DNA from: Desertivirga brevis
Lineage (GTDB): Bacteria > Bacteroidota > Bacteroidia > Sphingobacteriales > Sphingobacteriaceae
DNA: 64,000 bases
Direction: 5' to 3'
NCBI RefSeq assembly: GCF_017355835.1
Contig: NZ_JAFEWF010000003.1
Coordinates: 1-64,000 of the forward strand
The number at the start of each line of letters is the position of its first letter. Position 1 is the stretch's first letter. The notes beneath the pieces are model-generated. The model saw nothing but the letters and a program-made list of their open reading frames with translations. It was not told the origin of the DNA and ran no database searches. Shown piece after piece: positions 1 through 8,140 of this stretch. A program made the translations under genes and the position numbers.

Positions 1-206
1 ATATCGGTAGTACCTCTAACTTGCCTGAGCGTTTAAGGAAGCACAATACCAAGCATAAAGGTTTTACTGGCGGTCCGTCGGATTGGGAGGTTGCTTTTAT
101 GGAGAAGTATGAAAGGAAAGAAGATGCCCTAAAGCGAGAGAAGCAAATTAAGGCGTGGAAGAGTCGGATTATGATCGAAAGACTGATTAGCTCAGCTGGT
201 TCATAG
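1..206 (+). CDS. GIY-YIG nuclease family protein, 5' part outside window (array copy A)
   Basis: This is the C-terminal two thirds of the same small protein encoded by the following copies. The reading frame starts at base 3 with the end of the YIG motif (IGST) and runs to a TAG at 204-206. The basic helix, the KREKQIK segment with the catalytic-type glutamate, and the C-terminal tail LISSAGS are all present. The tail and stop codon are read from the tRNA-like sequence at 181-255. The start codon must lie about 46 bases upstream of the window. Confidence 0.8.
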   Translation, partial: IGSTSNLPERLRKHNTKHKGFTGGPSDWEVAFMEKYERKEDALKREKQIKAWKSRIMIERLISSAGS

Positions 207-255
207 CATCCCGATTGCATCGGGAGAGTCACTGGTTGGAATCCAGTATCTCCCA
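181..255 (+). pseudogene. tRNA-like sequence, array copy A
   Basis: Has the linear order of a tRNA gene: D-arm (tagctcagctggttca), anticodon arm with stem tcccg/cggga and a 7-base loop reading TGC, T-arm, and acceptor 3' strand atctccc plus A. Acceptor positions 2-4 do not pair, D-stem pair 13-22 is C/T, and the T-loop reads ggttggaatcc instead of ggttcgaatcc. It is probably a non-functional remnant. Confidence 0.65.
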
Positions 256-256
256 C

Positions 257-286
257 AAAAGCTGCAGAAATGCGGCTTTTTTTATT
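257..286 (+). terminator. Terminator hairpin of array copy A
   Basis: Stem gctgca (261-266) and tgcggc (271-276) around a GAAA tetraloop, followed by seven T. It would end the nuclease/tRNA-like transcript. Confidence 0.7.
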
Positions 287-302
287 TTGGCCTTATCCGG
301 AT

Positions 303-554
303 ATGTATATCGCATACATTCTTTATTCCTCCTCCTTAAACAAGTATTATATCGGTAGTACCTCTAACTTGCCTGAGCGTTTAAGGAAGCACAATACCAA
401 GCATAAAGGTTTTACTGGCGGTCCGTCGGATTGGGAGGTTGCTTTTATGGAGAAGTATGAAAGGAAAGAAGATGCCCTAAAGCGAGAGAAGCAAATTAAG
501 GCGTGGAAGAGTCGGATTATGATCGAAAGACTGATTAGCTCAGCTGGTTCATAG
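303..554 (+). CDS. GIY-YIG nuclease family protein (array copy B)
   Basis: An 83-residue single-domain protein of the small GIY-YIG family (UvrC N-terminal-like, often labelled endonuclease). The first half of the motif is YIL at residues 5-7 and the second is YYIGST at 15-20. Arg28/His30 follow in the helix, and Glu62 sits in the REKQIK segment where the metal-binding glutamate is expected. I chose ATG 303 because the upstream in-frame ATG at 270 lies inside the terminator hairpin of the previous unit. The last residues, SSAGS, and the stop come from the tRNA-like sequence at 529-603. The biological role of these stand-alone proteins is not established. Confidence 0.75.
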   Translation: MYIAYILYSSSLNKYYIGSTSNLPERLRKHNTKHKGFTGGPSDWEVAFMEKYERKEDALKREKQIKAWKSRIMIERLISSAGS

Positions 555-603
555 CATCCCGATTGCATCGGGAGAGTCACTGGTTGGAACCCAGTATCTC
601 CCA
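529..603 (+). pseudogene. tRNA-like sequence, array copy B
   Basis: Same architecture as the other copies, with anticodon-position triplet TGC. The T-loop reads ggttggaaccc, so the conserved TTCGA is damaged, and the acceptor stem keeps only four of seven pairs. CCA is not encoded. It overlaps the last 26 bases of the GIY-YIG gene. Confidence 0.65.
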
Positions 604-604
604 C

Positions 605-634
605 AAAAGCTGCAGAAATGCGGCTTTTTTTATT
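605..634 (+). terminator. Terminator hairpin of array copy B
   Basis: Identical six-pair hairpin with GAAA loop (609-624) and T tract, located just before the next nuclease gene. Confidence 0.7.
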
Positions 635-650
635 TTGGCCTTATCCGGAT

Positions 651-902
651 ATGTATATCGTATACATTCTTTATTCCTCCTCCTTAAACAAGTATTATAT
701 CGGTAGTACCTCTAACTTGCCCGAGCGTTTAAGGAAGCACAATACCAAGCATAAAGGTTTTACTGGCGGTCCGTCGGATTGGGAGGTTGCTTTTATGGAA
801 AAGTATGAAAGGAAAGAAGATGCGCTAAAGCGAGAGAAGCAAATTAAGGCGTGGAAGAGTCGGATTATGATCGAAAGACTGATTAGCTCAGCTGGTTCAT
901 AG
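651..902 (+). CDS. GIY-YIG nuclease family protein (array copy C)
   Basis: Encodes the same 83-residue protein as the preceding copy, with Val in place of Ala at residue 4. All motif residues are kept: YIL, YYIGST, Arg28, His30 and Glu62. It ends at TAG 900-902 inside the D-arm of the tRNA-like sequence at 877-951. Several substitutions relative to copy B are silent, for example gcc to gcg in the Ala codon near 823, which suggests the protein has been kept while the DNA drifted. Confidence 0.75.
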   Translation: MYIVYILYSSSLNKYYIGSTSNLPERLRKHNTKHKGFTGGPSDWEVAFMEKYERKEDALKREKQIKAWKSRIMIERLISSAGS

Positions 903-951
903 CATCCCGATTGCATCGGGAGGGTCACTGGTTCGAACCCAGTATCTCCCA
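877..951 (+). pseudogene. tRNA-like sequence, array copy C (best preserved)
   Basis: Folds by hand as a tRNA. The D-stem is 886-889/900-903, with one mismatch at 889/900. The anticodon stem is 905-909/917-921, fully paired, with loop attgcat (triplet TGC). The T-stem is 927-931/939-943, fully paired, with loop ttcgaac. The acceptor is 877-883/944-950 with mismatches at pairs 2, 3 and 4. The 3' strand predicts an original 5' strand of gggagat, but gactgat is found. TGC would read alanine codons, but the parent tRNA identity is uncertain. Confidence 0.65.
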
Positions 952-952
952 C

Positions 953-982
953 AAAAGCTGCAGAAATGCGGCTTTTTTTATT
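953..982 (+). terminator. Terminator hairpin of array copy C
   Basis: Same hairpin at 957-972 with GAAA loop and seven T. Confidence 0.7.
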
Positions 983-998
983 TTAGCCTTATCCGGAT

Positions 999-1250
999 AT
1001 GTATATCGTATACATTCTTTATTCCTCCTCCTTAAACAAGTATTATATCGGTAGTACCTCTAACTTGCCTGAGCGTTTAAGGAAGCACAATACCAAGCAT
1101 AAAGGTTTTACTGGCGGTCCGTCGGATTGGGAGGTTGCTTTTATGGAGAAGTATGAAAGGAAAGAAGATGCGCTAAAGCGAGAGAAGCAAATTAAGGTGT
1201 GGAAGAGTCGGATTATGATCGAAAGACTGATTAGCTCAGCTGGTTCATAG
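999..1250 (+). CDS. GIY-YIG nuclease family protein (array copy D)
   Basis: Fourth visible copy, 83 residues. It differs from copy C by Ala to Val at residue 67 (KVWKS instead of KAWKS). The motif residues are intact, and TAG 1248-1250 again lies in the tRNA-like D-arm. It precedes a broken copy and is therefore the last unit of the array with a complete gene. Confidence 0.75.
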   Translation: MYIVYILYSSSLNKYYIGSTSNLPERLRKHNTKHKGFTGGPSDWEVAFMEKYERKEDALKREKQIKVWKSRIMIERLISSAGS

Positions 1251-1299
1251 CATCCCGATTGAATCGGGAGGGTCACTGGTTCGAACCCAGTATCTCCCA
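1225..1299 (+). pseudogene. tRNA-like sequence, array copy D
   Basis: Like copy C in D-arm, T-arm and acceptor, with an intact TTCGAAC T-loop, but the anticodon loop is attgaat, so the triplet is TGA instead of TGC. There is no long variable arm as a serine tRNA would need, so this looks like drift in a non-functional sequence. Confidence 0.65.
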
Positions 1300-1300
1300 C

Positions 1301-1329
1301 AAAAGCTGCAGAAATGCGGTTTTTTTATT
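1301..1329 (+). terminator. Terminator hairpin of array copy D
   Basis: Same hairpin at 1305-1320, one base shorter. The outermost pair has become G-T (tgcggt), which accounts for the 347-base spacing to the next unit. Confidence 0.65.
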
Positions 1330-1333
1330 TTAG

Positions 1334-1567
<234 letters not shown>

Positions 1568-1620
1568 GCGGCTTTTTTTATTTTATGCTGTTTTGGCTTT
1601 CTCCCAAAACATACTTCTTT

Positions 1621-2196
1621 TTATAAGCTTCCTCTTAACGTTCTCAGAGTGATAGAAAATCTTTTCGTCGTAACAGGTGCAATACTATGTTCCCAGTCAA
1701 TTCTTGCTTCTCCTTCTATGATATAGAGAGACCTTCGCTGTAGAGGGATGGAGATTATAGATGACCGCGTTTGCTCGGATTTTTCATATGGACGGAATCG
1801 GAATTTGCAGTCGGTAAGCAGGGATATGCCTGCGATGATATCAAAGGGAGGGGCATCACGGTGCCAGTTAATGACTGAGCCATCAGGATACTCGGTGACC
1901 AGTAGCTCTTCAATTTCTTTAGAGTCCAATGGAATAAAAGAAGCTACTTTTTCAATAATGCCATTAAAATCAGCTGGGATGTTTTTTCCTTTTGATAATG
2001 TTCTTGTTTCAAAGCTCCAGTCGCAGCCGTAACTAACTACTTTACGTTTTGCCTTATAGCCCTGAAATTTAAAAGTGTGAAGCTCCAATGCCGATACTAA
2101 GCTAAGAAGCGTGTCTTCCTCTTCCTTACTGATAAAGTTTGGTACATATCTAAAACCAGAAGGATATATTGGCTGCAAGGGAAATAAAGTATTCAT
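1621..2196 (-). CDS. AlkB-like 2-oxoglutarate/Fe(II)-dependent dioxygenase
   Basis: A 191-residue protein matching the AlkB family, which repairs alkylated bases (1-methyladenine, 3-methylcytosine) by oxidative demethylation. The iron ligands are visible as His112-x-Asp114 (WHRDAP) and His170 (WEHSIAP). The 2-oxoglutarate signature is R179-x-S-x-T-x-R185, with serine where E. coli AlkB has asparagine. The length is close to that of bacterial AlkB. It stands alone beside the repeat array and is followed by a minus-strand peptidase gene further right. Substrate preference (DNA, RNA or other) cannot be read from the sequence. Confidence 0.85.
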   Translation of the reverse strand: MNTLFPLQPIYPSGFRYVPNFISKEEEDTLLSLVSALELHTFKFQGYKAKRKVVSYGCDWSFETRTLSKGKNIPADFNGIIEKVASFIPLDSKEIEELLVTEYPDGSVINWHRDAPPFDIIAGISLLTDCKFRFRPYEKSEQTRSSIISIPLQRRSLYIIEGEARIDWEHSIAPVTTKRFSITLRTLRGSL

Positions 2197-2289
2197 AGAG
2201 GAGGATAAAGTACCTTCATTTAGAAATACAATTTGATAGTACTTATGTTGGACGTGAGACAGTATTCTTGTTGAAGGAAGGAGGTTGTG

Positions 2290-3942
2290 TTATTTTACAA
2301 CTGTAGTGATGTAAAAATTATCTGTATCTACTTTGATATTTCCAAGCCCACTGCTCTTTAATGTCTTCAACGCGGTCGTGGGATAGATTTGTCTCCATTT
2401 TTTATCTCCAGGCAACATGATCCTTACCGGCATATTAAAAGTGGCGATATCAGCTTTCCACTTATACGAGATAGAGCCATTGCTTCTCCGGTTAATTTGA
2501 AGCTCAGGTATGGCTGTATGGTTTAGATATTGAATAAAAACACTAGTAAGATCTTTTTTAGCGTGCCTGTTAATATAGGTTATGATATCGTTTGTAGTTA
2601 CAGTTTTTAATCCATACTCTTTATTAAGGCCTCTCAAAATACTTTTCCACAAGCTATCATTCCCAATTATTGTTCTAACAGTGTGCAGGAGGTTTGCTCC
2701 CTTAAAGTACATGTCGCCCGAGCCCTCTTTATTCACGTTGTACGGACCAATGACAGGCTTGTCATTCCTGATATTTTTCCTTTCACCCCTCAGGTATTGG
2801 ATAGCTGCCTCTTTCCCCCAGTTGCACTCGATAAATAAACTTTCCGAGTACGTTGTAAAAGCTTCATGGATCCACATATCAGCAATATCTTTGGATGTAA
2901 TATTGTTACCAAACCATTCATGTCCTGATTCATGTATGATCAGATAATCCCATTTTAGTCCCCAGCCCGTGCCTGATAGATCTGTACCCGCATAACCTTT
3001 TTGGTACTTATTCCCATATGCGACGGCCGATTGATGCTCCATGCCGAGATAAGGAGCTTCTATAAGTTTGTACCCGTCTCGATAAAAAGGATAGGGTCCG
3101 AACCAGTTTTCAAAACAACTTAGCATAGGTTTAACATCCGTGAAATGCTCTTTTGCTTTCTGAAGATTTTCTCTCAATACATAATAATCTAAGGGAAGGC
3201 GTCCATTTTCTCCGGTAAAGTCATCTGAAAAGTGTTCGAAATCGCCAATGTTTAGTGTTACGTTATAGTTGTTTATCGGGTAGGAGACGAACCAGTTGAA
3301 TTTAGTGGACCCGTCCGGCTGCACTTCTTTGGATCTCAGGGTTCCGTTGCTGATATTCTGTAAGCCTCTTGGAACGGTAACACTTATGAGCATGCTGTCC
3401 ACTTCATCTGATTGGTGATCTTTATTAGGCCACCAAGAACTTGCGCCTAATCCCTGGCAAGCGACAGCTATCCAAGGAGCCCTATTACTATCTTCGGTAA
3501 AGATGAAGCCACCGTCCCAGGGTGCTTTTCTTGCAATGACAGGGCTGCCCGAATAATAGACAATGAACTCCGCTTGCATTCCCCGCCGAATGACCTCAGG
3601 AAATTCTACAAAGACTGCGTCGTATTCTGTAGTATAGTTCAAGGTTTGGTTTTTATATTCGATTTTCTCGATCTCAAAGTTATCAAAAAGGTCAAACTGT
3701 AGTTTGTTTAAGTCTTTCGTGGCAGTAAATTTAAATAGATTAGACCCTGATATTGAGCGATTGTCGACATCTACTCTTATATCAAGATGATAGTAAGCGA
3801 TATCATAGCACGCTCTCAAGTTAGACAGCATTCCTCTAAGCGTATCAGCCCTGGTAAAACCTTCTTCGCCACTTTGCGTTTGAGAGAAGGCGTTACACAT
3901 TGAAATCAAGAAAACTATTAAAACTGATAATCTTTTTATCAT
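2290..3942 (-). CDS. Secreted M1-family metallopeptidase
   Basis: A 550-residue zinc aminopeptidase-like protein. The N-terminus is a signal peptide (basic MIKR, then a hydrophobic stretch ending SMCNAFSQ). The zinc site is HESGHEW at about residue 335, with the third ligand in the downstream HEAFTTYSE helix. The substrate-recognition motif usually written GAMEN appears as GMEHQSA. I chose ATG 3942; a GTG three codons upstream is possible. The enzyme probably acts in the periplasm or outside the cell, releasing N-terminal amino acids or digesting peptides. It is transcribed divergently from the acetyltransferase-like gene at 4042. Confidence 0.88.
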   Translation of the reverse strand: MIKRLSVLIVFLISMCNAFSQTQSGEEGFTRADTLRGMLSNLRACYDIAYYHLDIRVDVDNRSISGSNLFKFTATKDLNKLQFDLFDNFEIEKIEYKNQTLNYTTEYDAVFVEFPEVIRRGMQAEFIVYYSGSPVIARKAPWDGGFIFTEDSNRAPWIAVACQGLGASSWWPNKDHQSDEVDSMLISVTVPRGLQNISNGTLRSKEVQPDGSTKFNWFVSYPINNYNVTLNIGDFEHFSDDFTGENGRLPLDYYVLRENLQKAKEHFTDVKPMLSCFENWFGPYPFYRDGYKLIEAPYLGMEHQSAVAYGNKYQKGYAGTDLSGTGWGLKWDYLIIHESGHEWFGNNITSKDIADMWIHEAFTTYSESLFIECNWGKEAAIQYLRGERKNIRNDKPVIGPYNVNKEGSGDMYFKGANLLHTVRTIIGNDSLWKSILRGLNKEYGLKTVTTNDIITYINRHAKKDLTSVFIQYLNHTAIPELQINRRSNGSISYKWKADIATFNMPVRIMLPGDKKWRQIYPTTALKTLKSSGLGNIKVDTDNFYITTVVK

Positions 3943-4041
3943 CTTGGCCACACCAATATTCTGCTAATATCAATAATATTAAAATAATATGCTCAACTAT
4001 AGTCCCGAGACAAGGACTACTTATGAATATTTCTCTTGCTG

Positions 4042-5202
4042 ATGAAGTTAATTGAAGTTCAGACAAATGAACAACAGAGGAAGTTTTTAGAACTCCCTTT
4101 GTTTATTTACCAAAATGATAAAAAATATATACGACCGCTTGATGAGGATATCGAAAGGGTTTTTGATCCTGAAAAGAATCAATTATTAAGGGAAGGTAAA
4201 TGCAGGCGCTGGCTACTGCAGGATGTGAATGGGAAATTCATTGGACGTATAGCTGCCTTTATTAATCCGCTAACTTTCGGAGTGGAATTCGAAAAAGTTG
4301 GGGGGATGGGTTTTTTCGAGTGCATTAATAGTCATTCAGCGGCAAATCTTCTATTTGAAGTGGCAAAGGGCTGGCTGCTGGAGCAAGGGGCAGAAGTAAT
4401 GGAAGGGCCGATAAACTTTGGCAGCCGGGAGAGATGGTGGGGGCTCCTTGTCGACGGGTTCTACTCCCCATGCTATTGCAGTAATTATAATCCCCCTTAT
4501 TATAAAGATCTGTTCGAATACTATGGCTTTAAACTTTACTTTAAACAATATACCTACCATCGTAAGGTTCGAGAACCTCTAAAACCGGCATTGCTGGCGG
4601 TATCAGAAAGGGTGTGTCGAAATAAGGACTATCAATTTCAGCACTTTAAAATGGATAAGCTCGACAAGTTTGCAGGTGATTTTCAAGAGGTGTACAACAA
4701 AGCATGGGTGAACCACCAGGGAACGGAGGAAATGAGTTTAGAACAGGCTAAAAATCTAGTGTATAGTTTAAAGCCTGTGATCGATGAACAGATTATATGG
4801 TTTGCTTATTATAAAAATGATCCGATCGGATTTTTTATCAGCCTGCCTGAGTTAAACGAACTGTTTGTGAAGTACGTTGGAGGGAAATTAGACACCTTCG
4901 GAAAACTGCGTTTACTCTATAATAAATGGAGAGGAAATTCTAAGACAATGTTCGGTCTGGTGTTTGGAATTATACCAGAATATCAGCGGAAGGGTATTGA
5001 GGTTGCATTAATTGTTTCTGCCGCTCATGAAATTTCAAGAAAAACAAACTATTCAGATATTCAAATGAACTGGATTGGTGATTTTAATCCAAGAATGATG
5101 CAAGTGGCCGAACAAATTGGGGCCAAAATTTATAAAACTCATCACACTTACCGCTATCTGTTTGATAGAGGTAAAGAGTTCAATCGACATCCTTTGATAT
5201 AA
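4042..5202 (+). CDS. GNAT-like N-acetyltransferase family protein
   Basis: A 386-residue protein resembling the YghO-type group, with an N-terminal region (FIYQNDKKYIRPLDEDI) followed by an acyl-CoA-binding-like domain in the C-terminal half. The C-terminal segment VFGIIPEYQRKGIEVALI fits the GNAT acetyl-CoA loop (Q/RxxGxG/A), here in a divergent form. A characteristic middle block contains ERWWGLLVDGF and NYNPPYY. I prefer ATG 4042 over the upstream TTG at 4036. The substrate is unknown. It stands alone and is followed by lpdA with a separate promoter. Confidence 0.65.
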   Translation: MKLIEVQTNEQQRKFLELPLFIYQNDKKYIRPLDEDIERVFDPEKNQLLREGKCRRWLLQDVNGKFIGRIAAFINPLTFGVEFEKVGGMGFFECINSHSAANLLFEVAKGWLLEQGAEVMEGPINFGSRERWWGLLVDGFYSPCYCSNYNPPYYKDLFEYYGFKLYFKQYTYHRKVREPLKPALLAVSERVCRNKDYQFQHFKMDKLDKFAGDFQEVYNKAWVNHQGTEEMSLEQAKNLVYSLKPVIDEQIIWFAYYKNDPIGFFISLPELNELFVKYVGGKLDTFGKLRLLYNKWRGNSKTMFGLVFGIIPEYQRKGIEVALIVSAAHEISRKTNYSDIQMNWIGDFNPRMMQVAEQIGAKIYKTHHTYRYLFDRGKEFNRHPLI

Positions 5203-5235
5203 TTCATTTATTTTTCCTTAAAGCTAATATTCGTT

Positions 5236-5243
5236 TAACTTTG
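5236..5243 (+). promoter_or_regulatory. Bacteroidota -7 box upstream of lpdA
   Basis: TAACTTTG matches the TAnnTTTG consensus and lies 21 bases before ATG 5265. No clear -33 TTG is seen. Its position argues against the in-frame TTG at 5241 as the start codon. Confidence 0.5.
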
Positions 5244-5264
5244 GGCAACCAACAAATACAATTC

Positions 5265-6668
5265 ATGCAATACGACGTAACAGTTATAGGTGGCGGACCA
5301 GGCGGATATGTAGCCGCAATCCGTTGCGCACAGTTAGGACTTAAAACAGCTATCGTAGAAAAATATAGTACTCTTGGTGGAACATGCCTTAACGTTGGTT
5401 GTATTCCTTCAAAAGCGCTTCTTGACTCATCGGAGCATTATTATAATGCATCTCATACATTCAAAACACATGGTATCAACCTTGAGAATTTAAGCGTTGA
5501 TCTTCCTCAGATGATCCAACGTAAAAATGAAGTGGTAGAGCAAACTACAGCAGGAATTACTTTCCTGATGAAGAAAAACAAAATAACTACTTATCAGGGT
5601 TTAGGATCTTTTGTAGATAAAAACACCATCAAAGTCGCAAAGGCAGAAGGGGGAGAAGAAACGATCACAACTAAAAACGTTATCGTTGCTACGGGTTCAA
5701 AACCGACAGCTTTGCCATTCTTACCTATTGATAAAAAACGTATCATTACTTCTACCGAAGCTTTAAATCTTCAGGAAGTGCCTAAGCATCTGATCGTTAT
5801 TGGTGGTGGAGTGATCGGCCTTGAGTTAGGATCAGTATATGCCCGCCTGGGTGCTAAGGTAACTGTGGTTGAATTCATGGATGGCATTATTGCAACTATG
5901 GATAAAACAATGAGCAAAGAGCTTCAGAAATCATTGGCTAAACTTGGTTTCGATTTCAAGTTAAGTCATAAGGTTACCGGAGCAACTGTGGAAGGCGATA
6001 AAGTAGTTGTAACAGCAGATAGTTCTAAAGGAGAAAAAGTAAGTATTGAAGGAGATTACTGTATTGTAGCTGTTGGCCGTACGGCATACACTGAAGGATT
6101 AGGTCTGGATAAGATCGGAATTCAATTAGAAGAGCGCGGAAAGAAAATCCCCGTAAATGATCATCTTGAAACGTCTGTAAAAGGGATATATGCGATTGGG
6201 GACGTTATTCGCGGGGCGATGTTGGCGCACAAGGCTGAAGAAGAAGGTGTTTATGTTGCTGAAACAATTGCGGGACAGAAGCCACATATCAACTATAACC
6301 TGATTCCGGGAGTAGTTTACACCTGGCCAGAAGTGGCCAGTGTAGGTTTTACCGAAGAACAATTGAAAGAGCAAGGTAAAAAATACAAGGTAGGTTCATT
6401 TCCATTCAAAGCAAGTGGTCGTGCCCGTGCAAGTATGGACATTGATGGCCTGGTAAAAGTTTTAGCTGATGCTCAGACAGATGAGCTTTTAGGCGTTCAT
6501 ATGATTGGTCCTCGTGCTGCGGATATGATTGCTGAAGCAGTAGTTGCAATGGAGTTCCGTGCATCTGCAGAGGATATTGGTCGTATATGCCACGCTCACC
6601 CAACATTTACAGAAGCATTTAAGGAAGCTGCTTTAGCTGCTACCGATAATCGTGCTGTTCACATTTAA
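5265..6668 (+). CDS. lpdA: Dihydrolipoyl dehydrogenase (E3)
   Basis: A 467-residue flavoprotein that reoxidises dihydrolipoamide in the pyruvate and 2-oxoglutarate dehydrogenase complexes and the glycine cleavage system. The N-terminal FAD motif GGGPGGY is at about residues 9-15, and the redox disulphide is Cys41/Cys46 in GGTCLNVGCIPSKA. The NAD-binding motif IGGGVIGLELG is central, and the catalytic His is in the CHAHPTFTEA block near the C-terminus. The length is normal for the family. The gene stands alone with its own promoter box and a strong terminator, away from the other E1/E2 subunits, so it may serve more than one complex. Confidence 0.97.
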   Translation: MQYDVTVIGGGPGGYVAAIRCAQLGLKTAIVEKYSTLGGTCLNVGCIPSKALLDSSEHYYNASHTFKTHGINLENLSVDLPQMIQRKNEVVEQTTAGITFLMKKNKITTYQGLGSFVDKNTIKVAKAEGGEETITTKNVIVATGSKPTALPFLPIDKKRIITSTEALNLQEVPKHLIVIGGGVIGLELGSVYARLGAKVTVVEFMDGIIATMDKTMSKELQKSLAKLGFDFKLSHKVTGATVEGDKVVVTADSSKGEKVSIEGDYCIVAVGRTAYTEGLGLDKIGIQLEERGKKIPVNDHLETSVKGIYAIGDVIRGAMLAHKAEEEGVYVAETIAGQKPHINYNLIPGVVYTWPEVASVGFTEEQLKEQGKKYKVGSFPFKASGRARASMDIDGLVKVLADAQTDELLGVHMIGPRAADMIAEAVVAMEFRASAEDIGRICHAHPTFTEAFKEAALAATDNRAVHI

Positions 6669-6681
6669 CAAAGGATAGCAT

Positions 6682-6728
6682 ATAAAATAGCAAAGGCTCC
6701 TAGAATGGAGCCTTTGCTATTTTATATG
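6682..6728 (+). terminator. Strong terminator after lpdA
   Basis: A perfect 19-base-pair inverted repeat (6682-6700 and 6707-6725) with a six-base loop, A-rich on the left and T-rich on the right. Confidence 0.85.
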
Positions 6729-7032
6729 CTTCTAACTGGAGGTAAAAGGCAGACCACTGGTCTATATTCATCAAGCCTATTTTATTTATATTTTTTAAAG
6801 CGGGTGTTTTTTCGCTATCATCCTCACCCGATCAAGCCCTTATTCGTTTAATAAAGCTGCCAATGAAAGGATTTTTTAAGGCAGTCAGAAAAGCGTATTT
6901 TATAGTAGCAATTTCTGAAGCTTATTATAATTAATTTTGAAGCCTAATTAGGATACCGGTATAAAAGAGGCTTAAGTAGTCTCGAGTGGTTTAGGTAGGT
7001 CAATTATATTATTAAAAATTGCTTTTTGAACG
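6729..7032. other. Intergenic region without recognised gene
   Basis: About 300 bases of AT-rich sequence between the lpdA terminator and the acyltransferase gene. I see no RNA gene, convincing open reading frame or consensus promoter in it. Confidence 0.6.
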
Positions 7033-8052
7033 ATGAAGATTGCAAAACATACATGGCCAGATAATCTCCGAATTATTGCAACTATTAGTATGGTGCTTCT
7101 TCATGTTACATCTCCGATTTTATATCAATATGGCAAAATTTCGTCTGAACTTTGGCATGCGGCTAATATCATAGACAGTTCCGTTCGTTTCTGCGTTCCT
7201 GTTTTTGTTATGCTCTCAGGGGCTTTGCTACTTGGACGAGAATATCCTATAAGAGAATTTTTAAAAAAGAGAGTTATAAGAGTATTGCTTCCTTTTATTT
7301 TTTATAGCCTCATTTATACTGGACTTGATCTTATAAGGAAACCCTCTTTGCACCTTAGTTTTTTCCCTTTCATCTGGAGTAAATTAGCCCACGGGGCTGC
7401 CTACCATTTATGGTATATTTATATGATAGTTGGTCTGTATCTTTTTATTCCGGTGATAGGAAGATGGATAAGAGCAAGTACGAAAAAGGAGATTAGTTAT
7501 TTTCTTCTAATATGGATAGGGACGATGGTTGTAAGTCATCCTCTTCTTTTCAAGCATAAGCCCAATTTTGATCTCTCTTACTTTTCAGGTTTTCTGGGGT
7601 ACCTGATTTTAGGATATTATTTGTCGCTTTTTAAATTTTCGAATAAATGGAGGCGGGTATATTCCATAATATTGATTCTTGTTGGAATTACTATAACTGT
7701 AGCCGGCACTTTTCTCTATTCAGATGATAAAGGTAGTCTGGATACTTTATTTTATGGTTTCCTGACTCCCAATGTTTTCCTTATTGCGGTAGGTGTTTTT
7801 ATGCTGGTGGGTGATTTTAAGTTTAAAACAGTAGTTCCGGAAAGTGTGCGGTCCTTTCTCTGTCGTTACAGTTTCGGCATCTATTTAATACATGTTTTAG
7901 TGTTAGGTGAATTGACTAAAGCTGGACTTAATTGTTTTTATGTTCATCCAGCTGTTGGTATTCCGCTTACAACTTTAGCCTGTCTGGCCCTATCTGGCTT
8001 GATTGTTTTTCTTATCAGCAAGGTGCCCGGCGGAAAATATATTTCGGGATAG
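7033..8052 (+). CDS. Acyltransferase 3 family membrane protein
   Basis: A 339-residue integral membrane protein with about ten hydrophobic segments. The N-terminal block DNLRIIATISMVLLHV carries the conserved arginine and histidine expected in the first helix of acyltransferase 3 enzymes. RVLLPFIFYS is the typical second conserved block. Such proteins move acetyl or other acyl groups onto surface polysaccharides, lipids or peptidoglycan. No sugar-biosynthesis genes are adjacent, so the acceptor is unknown. It ends facing the efflux operon across a shared terminator. Confidence 0.85.
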   Translation: MKIAKHTWPDNLRIIATISMVLLHVTSPILYQYGKISSELWHAANIIDSSVRFCVPVFVMLSGALLLGREYPIREFLKKRVIRVLLPFIFYSLIYTGLDLIRKPSLHLSFFPFIWSKLAHGAAYHLWYIYMIVGLYLFIPVIGRWIRASTKKEISYFLLIWIGTMVVSHPLLFKHKPNFDLSYFSGFLGYLILGYYLSLFKFSNKWRRVYSIILILVGITITVAGTFLYSDDKGSLDTLFYGFLTPNVFLIAVGVFMLVGDFKFKTVVPESVRSFLCRYSFGIYLIHVLVLGELTKAGLNCFYVHPAVGIPLTTLACLALSGLIVFLISKVPGGKYISG

Positions 8053-8083
8053 AAATTCATCTATAAGAAGCGGTTCAAACTAG

Positions 8084-8113
8084 AAAGGGGGACTCCTTTC
8101 GGAATCCCCCTTT
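8084..8113. terminator. Bidirectional terminator between convergent genes
   Basis: A 13-base stem with one mismatch, aaagggggactcc and ggaatccccctttg, around a TTTC loop. It separates the acyltransferase gene from the efflux pump gene on the other strand. Confidence 0.75.
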
Positions 8114-8140
8114 GCTCACCTCAATTAGCCCCGTAAGGGG

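Noticed and set aside
270..302. Longer N-terminus (MRLFLFWPYPD) for the array nuclease copies B and C
   Set aside because: It starts inside the terminator hairpin of the preceding unit and is not possible in copy D, while the ATG at MYI is common to all.
877..951. Functional tRNA-Ala call for the array copies
   Set aside because: Three acceptor pairs and one D-stem pair are broken in every copy, so an active tRNA is unlikely without evidence of expression.
347..1300. Minus-strand open frames of 85 codons repeated through the array (GDTGFEPVTLP...)
   Set aside because: They are antisense to the tRNA-like sequence and the nuclease gene. Frames of this kind are common artefacts opposite tRNA genes.
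5241..5264. TTG start for dihydrolipoyl dehydrogenase
   Set aside because: It overlaps the -7 promoter box, and the family begins right before the FAD motif, as from ATG 5265.
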